A DNA stretch of 64,000 nucleotides from Daphnia pulex (taxonomy: Eukaryota > Arthropoda > Branchiopoda > Diplostraca > Daphniidae), in NCBI RefSeq assembly GCF_021134715.1, contig NC_060018.1:5969501-6033500 (forward strand), given 5' to 3'. Shown here piece after piece: positions 35,601-47,100 of the stretch. A program made the translations under genes and the position numbers. Every line of letters starts with the position of its first letter. The stretch's first letter is position 1. Under the pieces are notes generated by a model. The model was not told the DNA's origin. It saw nothing but the letters and a program-made list of their open reading frames with translations, and ran no database searches.

Positions 35601-36187
35601 GTAAGGAGAAACAAAACAAAAAAGGGCAAAAACAACCCTTGAGCTATGTGTACCCCAAATTCTCCCAGAGACGCCATTTTTCTGTTGATACCTTTCTCAA
35701 TTATTCCGCGCATACGTTTATATTTTTGTCGTCCATTTTCCATCGAAAAATCTTATTTTTCTCTTTCTGGCCATTGTGTGTGTGTTGTTTCCAACAACTT
35801 TGGCCATATTTATATAACTACGCCATGTCGTCGCTTACAGGATGCAGCTCGAGAGCTTTGTGTTGAATTCCGTAGTGTGCCCAGGCCATTTTATCGTTTT
35901 TCTTTCTTTCTCTCTTTCGTATTTTTCACCTTTTGAAGCGAATGGAAGTGCGAAGGGAGAATTGTGATGATTGAACATGTAAAGAGAGACGAAAAATTGA
36001 GGCTACATGACTTTCTCTCTTGCATTGCATGACTCGCTCCTCCTTCTCTTCTCTTCTTTTTCCTACGCCAGTATTTATACACACACATCGACAATATAAA
36101 CTTACGGTAGAACGCTTTTGGCACGGCAGGACGAGCTGGAAAGGAAAGGCATTAAATGACATGGGGGCGGGACATTTCGACTTTCAA

Positions 36188-36297
36188 CCAATCAGCACCG
36201 GGGACCCGAACGCTCACGGGATATATAGACGTAGATCCGTTGGGTCTACACAGCCCAAACTGAACTTGTGACATTGTCTCGATTGCTGCAAAATAAA
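36188..36297 (+). promoter_or_regulatory. Orphan CCAAT/TATA promoter-like block
   Basis: CCAAT (36188-36192) lies 30 bp before TATATA (36222-36227) in a GC-richer setting, the spacing of a classical focused promoter. About 65 bp after the TATA box comes AATAAA (36292-36297). No coding exon follows directly. It could be an alternative gawky promoter or the start of a short non-coding RNA. Confidence 0.4.
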
Positions 36298-38149
36298 GCC
36301 AAACAAAGCATTTGAAACCCAGCAGCTCAAGCCTGTCTTATATGATTGTTTTTAAAAATGGGACAAAAAAGTTGTACGACTTTTATTGGGATTCTCGTCT
36401 TTTGTTCTGTCAATCGATTGTACACCAATAATCGGGTTTTGTATACACATCGTGATTGGCAAAAGAGGTGGTTGTTTTATTGGGTTGGCTTTGACGTTGC
36501 ACAAACTAGCCAGCCGTCTATAGTAGTAGCAGGAAGCGCAGCAGAGACTACGGGGGGCTCTATTGAGTTTTGTTGATGTTGGCGGACTTGTAGGTTAGTC
36601 AGCCTGGCTGGCTGGCTGGATAGTGGAAATGGCGTTGTGTCCGACTGGTCATCGATTTTGTTTGCTGGCAGCTCCCCCTTCACGCTGCTGTGTTCAACCC
36701 AACTCCCGATGAGACTGCGAAAAAGGAAAGACTGACAACAATAAAAAGGAAAAGAGAGAAGATTGCCCGCTGGAATGGCCGTTGCCATCACTTTCCGGAG
36801 TCTTTCCAACCCTGGCGCTGATCCAGATTGAATAAATCAGCTGGTTCCTTTACTAGCTGGGCTGGTTCGGGATGCCATTACCTCGGCTCATCTCGCTCTC
36901 TCTTCTTCAAAGGGATGAAAATCAAACCCCCCTTCTTTATCTTTCTTACCGCCCATCAAGTTATAATGGGCCTTTTGATATCGATCTGTTTTTTAGTCGA
37001 CACAAAAGAGAGACGACACACAAACCTTAAAGAAAAAGGGGATTTTCAGGGTTTGGGGTTGGAAAGCCAACCAGAAACTTGGGTGGGAGGGAGAGACACA
37101 ATTTTGGCAAGTCTCGAAGCAGAAAAACTTGGCGATGATGAGATACCGAAAATCTAAGGTTTCACTTGGACTATTTAATGGTTCACGTGCACGGTTTCCC
37201 ATGTATACGCGGATGTATACAGTACCACACACGCGGAGGCCGTGCGGCTAGAAAATTGGAAGAGAGGGGTAGGGCACAGTCCTTTTTAGACTTGTCCGAC
37301 TATATTTTCACGCGGATCAATAACTCGACGCGTCCGCTCCGGCTTCTCCTTGTAGCGTGCGCTCTCTGTGTGTGTGTGTTTACATTCGATCCCGTTGTAT
37401 GGCCCTCGTGACGCTTCCTTCTTATTTTTCCATTTTTTAAAAAATTATTATTTGTTTGTTCCTTTTGAAATCACGAGGTTTCTAAAGGAACTCATTTCTA
37501 ATGCGTCTTACGTTACGAACAAGTGTGGAAAAGATTTCCGGGAGATGTCTAAAGTTACCATCTTTCACGAACCAAATCTAGAAATAAAAAAGACGATTTT
37601 ACACGGGAAAAAAATAACTAGCGCGTCATTCAGCGTCAAAAATACGAAAATGATTATTGAGAAACAGAATTAAATATTTACGACTTTGCACTTTCTTATT
37701 TCCTTTCCAAATAAATAAATAAAAATCTGAAAAAATAAAAACTGGTCAATTGAAATAAAAGGCGAAAGAAAGACAATCTGGCAATGGCGCATGGACGAGA
37801 CGCTGTTGGCCCCCTTCCTCCTCTCTTTCTCTCACTCGTCGGCTGTGTGTGTAGACTGACTTGTGTTTTGTGTGCGCGCTCGTCGTATCTCAGTGGATGT
37901 TGAAACAGCCGCGGTCCCGCTCCAACGAAGACCCGTTTTTTTTTCCTAACAACAACACATATATTATTTCTTACAAAGCAAAGAATCATCCATTTCCAAG
38001 TACCTAAGTCATTCTGGTGTGTCGTGTTCCTCCATAGTTTTTTTTTTGGCACCGATCGTTTTCCCTCCCCTCCATCTATATCCTCCATTTTCCCTTTTTT
38101 TTTTATAACTCGTGTGCAATCGTGGTGTGTGTGTCTCTGTGCGTTGCCT

Positions 38150-38222
38150 CGACGTATATTTTCGCACTGCCGCCTCCATCATATAAGCTTTGCTGCCGCT
38201 CGCCCCGCTGTCGCAGCAGAAG
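38150..38222 (+). promoter_or_regulatory. Candidate alternative 5' leader exon end of gawky
   Basis: A strong donor GCAGAAG/GTGAGT ends a possible exon at 38222, followed by a 542-nt intron to the first coding exon (acceptor 38764/38765). The exon start is not visible; 38150 is an arbitrary left limit. It may be an alternative to the leader that ends at 35600. Confidence 0.3.
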
Positions 38223-38777
38223 GTGAGTTGTACTGTGGAAAAGTTACACGGCGGCCATCTTGTGATCCCCCCTCCAGCCGTTTCTGGGAATATGTAGGAG
38301 ATAGCCACACAGCACAGCCAGATACAACATACACCAAGCGTCTCTCTCAGGGGGCCGTAACGTTGTCGTTTCGTGTGGATTAATCTCAGAAAAACATTAT
38401 TAACATCTACAAGAGCTTAAGAGTTTCATCGAAAGATTGAACCATTCTGCAGGAACTTTATTTCGGTGTTTTCACACATTTCTGTACGTCATCGAGTCAT
38501 TTAGTGCTGTATTTTTAGCTTACCAACGAAACAAGCCATTATTTACTACTGGAGATTAGACGCCATATTCTGTCTGTCTCTCACTCGTTTGGAATTTGCG
38601 GTTTTAGTTTACTCAAGTGCTTTTTGAAATATACCTTGGGATAGTTGTGAATCAATTTAGTAGGACTTTGTCAAATCGCAAGTAGTTCCCCATAGTATTG
38701 ACCACAGTTTTGTACATGCTTTCTCATTGTTGATTTCTAACCAGATGCAATTTTGTTTTTCCAGTGATGTGGTGACC

Positions 38778-40856
38778 ATGGCCTTGCAAATGTCGCCTGT
38801 TGATGCTCATACTGAAAATCAGCCTCCGTGTTATTATCAGCCTGCAGTGCTGCTGCCTGAAGCTGCTGCAGGAACGAGCAGTCATCAAGTTGAGCCCTTT
38901 CAGTGCCAACTTTTGGAGTGCTCCTCTGCTGAACAAGTGCCTCTTCCTACTGTGAGTCCTGTTGAATATGGCTTCCATTCTCAATTACTTACTGATTTAT
39001 TGACATCTTCGAAGGAACAGAACCCTGTGCCACCAAATTTAAGGAAAGTCGAACAAAGGGTGACTGCTGTGAGGAAGGAGGGTGCTGTTGTTGAGGAAGT
39101 GATGGATGCCTCATTGCTCGTAGAGAGCAGTGAAGTGAGGCGTGGTCCAGAGGCTGAGGATTTGAGAGGAGGAGCTGCTTCTGAAATTCTCACCCTGCTG
39201 GAAGTTTCCCAATCATCTGTGATAGACAGCTCCAACGTCGGTTCATCCTCGGAGGGATCGACAAACCCAGGCACGCACGAATCCCTTAGCAACCCACCAT
39301 CTCCCTGTCTGGTCGATAAAGTCGAGGTACGTTGTTTATAACCACCGGCTCTGCCGTTTCCAACTTGTTCGTGACTAAACGCTTTGAATATAAATAACGT
39401 AATGTTTCCCATTGGGTTTTAGCAGATAGGATCAGCGGCCGCCATTTCTTCCTCAAGCAATAGTCTTAACGATGCACAAAAGGATTCGGGCGACGCAATG
39501 AGGCAAAGCGGGTCGGCTTGGCGATCGTGGAGCTCTAATCAATCGACTATGACATTCTCAGGAGAGACGAATCCTCCAAGTGCAACTTATGCCGATTCTG
39601 TTGTGTGCCCTCTGTCGACCTCTGCTCACTCCACCCTCGTCTCTTCTGCCTCTGCCGACTCTGATGAAGACTATTGTGATAGCAAGGAACCACTGATCAT
39701 CAAGGGAAGCAGTCGCAGTAGTAGCACATCGGTGTTCCTCCAATATCCCCCGATCGGGCCGGCTTCCAACCGGCATTGGGGCATTCCTCAAGGAGCGGGT
39801 TTGCGCGGAGGTGCTGGCGAGACCTCCTTGAACAATGGAGGAGGCAGCTGGGGTCATCCGCCAGCTAGTGGAAGTTGGGGAGGCGGTGGAACCAACAACG
39901 CGGCGAACCAAGTCCAAGGCCAATGGGGAGCAGCATCCTCCACGGCCAACCAACGGAGCTCCGCAGCTAGTCAGGGACCATCTGGAGCGCCGCCTCCTGG
40001 ATCCTCGGGACCGCAAGTTTCCAATCAGCAGCTACCGACCGGTGCCCAACAACAGCAGCAACCTCAAGGAGCCTGGGATACGACCAAGAATGTCGTCACT
40101 GGCAATGTCGTTCAACCATCTGGAAGCTCGCCAAGCCAGGGTGTATGGGCTGCTCAGGTATGATGACTAATTTGTTCAGAGTTATTGTTGTTGAAGTGGT
40201 GTTTATTTATTTTCTTGCATTTCCTCATTCAGGCTGCCAAAAACGTACCTAATCAACCGACCAATACCAACCCTAATCAAGACATAATGGCTGCCAACCC
40301 CTTGAACTTACCTCAAGGTGGAAACGGTGGTGGAGGAGCCGTGGGAGGTTCTGGTCCTGCCACTCCTAGTTCTGGCAAACCGGATCCTTTGGCTAACTAC
40401 CGAGATGTGATTTACGCCCAGGACGGCTGGGGAGGCAACCAGGTGAATCAAGACTCTCAATGGGATGTACCAACATCACCAGAGCCAAAAGAAATTCCGC
40501 TATGGAAGCAAACTGCAAGCAATGGAACCGAAGTCTGGGAAGTCAATCTGCGCAACGGCGGCCAAGCCCCTCCGCCCATCACTCAGACCAAGACACCATG
40601 GGGAAGTCACACTCCTGCCACCAATTTGGGAGGCACTTGGGGTGAAGATGACGAATCGTCGGAACCATCCAGCATGTGGACGGGTGTTCCGGCTAACAAT
40701 GGACCTACAAATTGGGGAGCTAATCCCATGGGAGGTGCTCTGAACGCCGGACCAATGGGCCCAACGTCAGTCCCAACTGGTGCTTCTGCCATGGGTACGA
40801 CTGGAATTGCATCGGGTAACGGCATGTGGGGTGGACAGCAGCAGCAGCAACAACAA

Positions 40857-40887
<31 letters not shown>

Positions 40888-43800
40888 CACAGAAAAAAGA
40901 GCCGGAGTGGGCTCCAGCCAGTTCAATGCAAACTGGACCTGGTGGATGGGGCGAAGTTCGTCCACCTCAACGCATGGCTATGTCTGGTATCGGACCATCT
41001 GTCCCCGAAAATATGATGGCACCTTCTGCACCATCTCACTGGCCTGGACCGCAAAACAAACCAGCGCCGCAATGGAGTGGAAATGTACCTACGAAGGAGA
41101 TGAAACCAACAGGGTGGGATGAGCATTCACCTCCTGCTCAGAAACGACAGGTGCCACAATATGACGACGGAACGGCCGTTTGGGGTAACCCAGCCCAAAT
41201 TCAACAGCCTGGTGGATCAGTCGTCTGTCGCTGGAAAGATATGCCCAACCCTAATGTGGCTGGCGGGCGTGGAATGCAACAATCTGGCCCGCCTCCCAAC
41301 CGAATGCCACCAGGACCGGGAATGAAAACGGACATGTCCTGGGGTCAAGCTCGTAACGGCTCCTGGGGAGAAGGAGGCGTAGGTGACAACAGTCAAATGA
41401 ACAACATGTGGATGGATGACAAACCTGTAGGTGGTGGCTCATGGAACGAGCCTCCTCAAACACCTACACCTTGGGCTGCTGGACCCAAACCAAAAACTCC
41501 CACAACTCCAAGTTGGGGTGAGAGTGAAGACAACTTGTCGTGGGGTCAGCCACATAAGCAGGTTCCTAAACCTTTGGCCAAGGAAATGATATGGAGCAGC
41601 AAGCAATTCCGCATCTTATCCGAAATGGGTTTCAAGAAAGAAGATGTGGAGAATGTCCTACGCAATTGCAACATGGTGATGGAAGATGCCCTGGAAACCC
41701 TGCGCTCTGGTCGTGGGATGTTTGGAGATGACCATGGCTCGGGTGGTTACGATCCAATGGGACCGCACGGAGGAGCGCCTTATCCTCCGGGCGCTCGATT
41801 CAATCCCGGTCAACAAATGCCTTTTGTTCACCCTGGAAGTGGTGGTGCACCTCATCACTTATTGAACAATCCTGCTCCTAGCATGGGAATGAACCCTAAT
41901 CCTGCATACAAAATTCTTCAGCCTCAGCAACCGCCACCAATGCCGCCTCAGGTATGGATGCTTCTTTGAATAATAGATGATAAGCATTCCATTACTATTT
42001 CTCATAATTAATGCTCTTGTTTCTTTGAAATGAAACGTCATTGATGTTTTTATTATTATTAACTATAATGTGGCAGGTCAATCAATCACAAATGGTCCGG
42101 AACATGTCGCGAGTGGACACTGGCGTTTCGTCTGGTGCAGGAGCCGGTAGTCAACCTTCGCCGACTCAGTTACGAATTCTCGTTCAGCAAATCCAAATGG
42201 CTGTACAGGCTGGTCATTTGAATCCCCAAATTCTCAATCAGCCACTGGCTCCTCAGACGCTGGTGCTGCTCAATCAGTTGCTACAACAGATCAAAGTACT
42301 TCAGCAGCTTGGTCAACAGCACAATATGGCTCTTAGTAGGCCGGGACAAGGCCCTATGGGGGGTCCCATGATGCAGCTCGTACCTCAAATGAACAAAACC
42401 AAACAGCAGATTGCCAGCTTGCAACAGCAGATCGCCGCCCAACAGGCTCTGTATGTCAAGCAACAAGGCCAAATGATGAATCAACAGCCGCCCGGGGCTC
42501 CACCGAGCCAACCATCTGATCTATTCAAAGTGGATTCTGTTCACGGCATTCAGTCCAATTTGGACAGGATGAGTTTACAGGATTCTGGACAATCTCGGCT
42601 CTCTCAGTGGAAGTACCCGCCACTCGACAAGGATCTTTCTGATCTAGGCATGTCGGAATTCAGTCGTGCACCCGGGAGCAGTGGTGGAGCTCCGGGTTCA
42701 ATTCCCAGCAACGCTAAACCGCCACTAGGTAGCAGCCTTTCTTCTCCCAACATGAATCCAGTCCTCGGTCAAGACGGCGGTGCTTGGTCGAGTCTTTCGC
42801 GCTCTCAGTCCGAGACTGGCTGGCCTGACACCAATCAGGATTTGTCAGCTCCGGGATCGGTGGGAGGCAACGATGGAAAGGATAGTTGGAGCAGTGCTGC
42901 CGGAACCTCTTCATATTCTGGTTCCATATCGGATCTCGTTCCCGAGTTCGAGCCTGGCAAACCATGGAAGGGACCACAGATCAAAACGGCAGATGACGAT
43001 CCAACTCTCACTCCCGGAACTTTTGCCATGTCTGGTCTGAATGAGGCCGACGTTTACTCAAACAACGCATCAAAAGGAGGACAGAGCTCAACCAAAGCTT
43101 CACCTCCTCCTGTGGGAAGTGGTGGAACAAGCTCCTCGAATGAATCGGGCTTCCCCACCCTGGGTCTTTCTAATTCCACCTGGTCTTTCAATCCGTCTTC
43201 GGCGTCGTCGAGTTCCGTCCCGTCCACGTCGACTCCTTACAGTTCTGCCAAGATAGCACCAAAATCGTCTTGGTCTGACGCCCCGCCGCCATCTGCGGAC
43301 CCGTGGAGCGCACCAAACAAGCCTCGTGGTCCGCCGCCAGGCATCACCCCTTCGGTAGGCGTCGGCCCAAAGACTGCCGGCCGCGACTGGAGTGCAGCAG
43401 GCAGCCGCTCACCTTGGCCTGGAACTAATACTGCCGGCTCTGGAGGCACGTGGGCCGGTTCTCTCAATGGTTCGTCGTCGTGGCTCGTGTTACGTAACTT
43501 GACCCCGCAGATCGATGGCTCGACGCTCAAAACATTGTGCGTCCAGCACGGTCCACTTCATAACTTCCATCTCTACCTCAACCATGGAGTTGCTTTAATT
43601 CGTTATTCTACTGGCGAAGAAGCTGCCAAGGTATTGTATTTCACGACCTTTTATTGTTGTAATAGAAGATCTAATGCTCTCAACTTTTTCGATGACAGGC
43701 CCAAAGTGCTTTGAACAACTGCGTGCTCGGAAACACGACGATTTATGCAGATCTAGCCAACGAATCTGATGTGCAGGGCTGGCTGCAACAGCTTGGCATG

Positions 43801-44151
43801 CCCGCCCAACAGCAGCAACAACAGCAGCAGCAACAAAATCAACAACAGCAACAGCAAGCTGTTTCCTCCAGTGGGTGGGGCGTCAGGGGCTCTACTCCTG
43901 GCGCCGGTTCCAACAGCGGAAGCGGCAACGGAGGTGGTGTAGGAAGCAACGCCTCAAAGGGAAGTGCCAACGCCGGAGATAATTGGGGATCTGGTGCCGG
44001 TGGTCCTAGTTCGAGCCCATGGTCGACGGGTCCCAATTCAGTCTGGTCTACTCCGAACTTGGATCGTGATTTGAGAACCACGCCGTCATCGCTGAACGCA
44101 TCGCTCAACTCGTTTCTGCCTGGCGATCTCCTGGGCAACGAGTCCATGTAA
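38778..44151 (+). CDS. gw: Gawky / TNRC6 (GW182) miRNA silencing scaffold
   Basis: P-body protein that binds Argonaute through GW/WG repeats and recruits PABP and the CCR4-NOT deadenylase, silencing miRNA targets. Coding exons: 38778-39326, 39423-40157, 40233-41951, 42077-43630, 43699-44151; about 1669 aa, all introns phase 0. Order: acidic Ser-rich N-terminus (183 aa), many G-W repeats (SWGHPP, SWGGGG, TPWGSH, TWGEDD, SWGEGG), polyQ (17 Gln at 40836-40886), UBA domain (FRILSEMGFKKEDVENVL, about 41600-41710), Gln-rich segment, PAM2-type motif (VPEFEPGKPWKGP, near 42940), RRM (SSWLVLRNLTPQIDG to about 43750), second polyQ and a W-rich C-terminus (SGWGVRG, NVWSTP-like). ATG 38778 has context GACCATGG and lies 13 nt after the acceptor. 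Acceptor 39421-39425 is TAGCAG, a tandem NAGNAG. The leader probably starts several kb upstream. Confidence 0.95.
40836..40886 (+). repeat. CAG/CAA polyglutamine tract 1 in gawky
   Basis: Fifty-one bases of mixed CAG and CAA encode 17 Gln between the GW repeats and the UBA domain. The mixture should lower slippage, but the tract may still vary in length between individuals. Confidence 0.9.
43807..43857 (+). repeat. CAG/CAA polyglutamine tract 2 in gawky
   Basis: Seventeen codons, 16 Gln and one Asn, directly after the RRM. A third, shorter Gln run lies near 40050 (AQQQQQPQ). Confidence 0.9.
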
Positions 44152-47100
44152 AAGTGAGGATACAAACACACGTGACTCAAAAACAAAGCAAAAGAGAATC
44201 GACAAAATTACGTGTCAATTTGAGAATAGATGAGAGAAGAGAAAAATACCAAGGTAATGTTCAATTCGTCAAAAATATTTTCACAGCTGAGAGCAATCAA
44301 CCAACTAATGTGTATGCCAGACGTAATATAGTGTTATTCCACCCTCCCGATCCCTTCGTATTCACGGTGACGGAAAAGTTGTCACTCTTTCAAATTTAAT
44401 ATTACTCTTATATTATGGCCTAATGCCGCTGCTGTTGCTGCTGCACTGATGCGTAGTGTGAACCGTCCTCTTAATCTTCCCCCGAAAAACACCAATGAGG
44501 CCATTAAGCATTTACAAAGAAAGAAAGCAAAGTAGTAGTATATTATGATATCCCTATGTTTCGTTTTTTTTTTCTCACGTGACTCCCCAAAATAATTTCC
44601 TCTCGTCTTATGATCGCTCGCGCCACACACACACCACTCCATTCAATTTAGTCGAAGTTTTTCCTATGTAAGGCTTTGTTTTTGGTCAGAGTAAGTCCTC
44701 TTGTTGTGTCTTGTAATAATTTTGTTTTGTGTGTGTGTGTGGGAGTGGTCTATCACTTTGTGCGTGCCAGTTGTTTTTTTTTTCTCTGTCTCTTTATTTG
44801 CCACTACCGAGGTGTTCTCTCGCTCCACTCCAAGTCCCCCACTTTTTTCAAAAGCTAAAAAGAAAGAGTGTCTCTCGTTCCAGAGACCGTCATGAAACCA
44901 TGTTATCAGAAACAAAACAAAAACTTTTGAGAGAGAAGGGGATAGAGAGCGACGGATATTTTTTTTTTTCAAATGCTCTCTTCCTCTTGCAATTTGTTTG
45001 TTCTCCTATATCCACCTCAACAAACGACAACTACTACTAATTCTAGTGCCCTACCCTCCACTTCTTCAGCCCCGCAATTTTTCCTCCTCTTTTTTCTTTT
45101 TAAATTCTCATTCTCTTCCGTCTCTTCTCGTGACTCAATCATCTTACGAAGCTGGAATTATTCCCTCACGGAAGTAACGAAATGAAAATACTTGTGCGAG
45201 TTTTCTAGTGGGGAGATGTATATCTTTATGTAGAGAGGTATTGCAATTCGAAATGGTTAAAATAGCCGCGTGGATACCAAGTCAGGACACTTCTCCCTCC
45301 CCTCCAGTCCCCCCTCACCCCTTTACACCACCCTCTGCTACATAACCTTGCTGTTCTGTGTTAGACTGTGATCTCAAAAGTCGTGACCACTCGAGGCTTT
45401 ACATCCATTGAGAATTTCACCGCTCTTTCCCCTCCTTATCTTCAGCAATGGAGAGAAAAAAGCAAAACAAAACAAAAAAAGACAATTAATAGGAAAAATG
45501 AACACGCGTTGATATTTTCCGTTCGCCTATGATCCGGACCCATTTCAAAATCTGGTGACTTAATTCCCCCCCTCCAATCTTTTTCTCCTCTTCCTCCGAT
45601 TTTTTTTTTTTTTCGCTTTTTGTAAACGGGTCAACTCAAGTCTAGCTGTCGCAAACTTTACTTGTTTTGGGGGCTTTGAGCCGACGTTTATCCTCCTACC
45701 AGCCCGTGTGTCAATGAGAGGTGCTAGACTCCCTCCATTCATTTTTTGCCTCACGCTCCTCCTGTACTCCCCAATCTTTCAAGTCCAATGAGGAAAAAGC
45801 AATTATTAATTATTATTATTTTTTTGAATTTCCGGAGTGAACACAAGGAAGAAAAAGTCTTGTACGTCTCTTTTTAATTTCTTAAGAAAACAAACATTCT
45901 CTCGCCATCAATTGACCTGATCGCCGGCAGTCGTACATTTTTGTTGTTGTTGTTAACTTGCCTTGCTAATTTGTTGTGGAAGCTTGAAAAAGAGTAAAAA
46001 CCTATACGAAAAGATGCGCTTTTTTCCCCCAAACCCTGTCAACTGACCAGAGAGAAGCACACACACAACAACTGTGAAATTAAACATCACACGCAGTCGT
46101 ATCAAGTCTTGTCATATTACTTGCGCCGCGACCTCAGCACCAGTGGCTCATTCATCCCTTTGCTCTCCCTTAAAATTTTTTTCCACCCATACAAATTCTT
46201 ATTTGGTTTTTTTGTTTGTTTAGTTCCCTCTTGATTTCTCTCTTGAAAAATGATTTGCTAGATTGTTTTCTTTTTAGTTTTCCCCCTCGTGCGACCCAGG
46301 TGAGGACGGCATTTTTTCCCCCTTGCGTTTTTATTATTTCGTCGTCGGTCAGTATTGTTTGGGTTCATTCATGTGCCACAGTTTCATATGACATGGGATG
46401 TGTTAGTTTTTGCAGGAATGGGGGTAAAACAAAGATTTGTATTTTGATGGGGGAGTCTTAGTCGGTCGTAGGCTTTACTACTTGATAATTACCGCATATA
46501 TAAACAAAGTTGTGTATCTCTTTCACATGTGTAGAAAAGACGAAAGCTGACCCCTCGTCTCTTGTGTCTTGACGAATAATTGATTTGATAGATTCTCTTT
46601 TGAAATTTTGTTTTCGCTCCCAATCAACATATTTGTCATTTCGTGTTCGGAGAAAATCGCGCAATGCCCCCTTTACAAATTTTTTTTTTTCAAACAACAC
46701 CAACAAAAAGAACTCATGTTTTCTTGAAAATATGCGATTACATGCCATCGGCCATTTTTTTTCCCTTTTTGCGAGCGATAATTTCAGGCAATTGTCATGT
46801 CGTTATTTCATTTTCAAAAATATCTTTGTTTTGTATTCGATAGCCATATCACTCATTTGAAATGAGAAGAGAAAGAAGGAAACAATAGGGAGGGCGGGTG
46901 TTGATCGATGTCTTTGACACTTGATGGCAGGGTTTTTTTTTTTTCTTTTTTAATTATTATTGTGTTGAGGGAAGGAGATGCATGCGATTGTCCTTCCCAG
47001 TCTCTCACGCGCTAATATTTCGGCAGTCAGTCGTCTGGAGGAAAGGATATGAAAAAGTAGAAAGTAGTTCTGTTTGTTTGTTTTTTCGTGTGTGACCAAA

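Noticed and set aside
34898-38383. Many ORFs of 60-150 codons on both strands before gawky
   Set aside because: Rich in Phe/Leu/Ser or Lys/Arg from T- and A-runs, overlapping each other in several frames, no domain; treated as leader, promoter or intron DNA.
38981-39412. Antisense 143-codon ORF over gawky exon 1 (and others over exons 2-5)
   Set aside because: Shadows of a GC-richer coding exon read in another frame; no independent motif.
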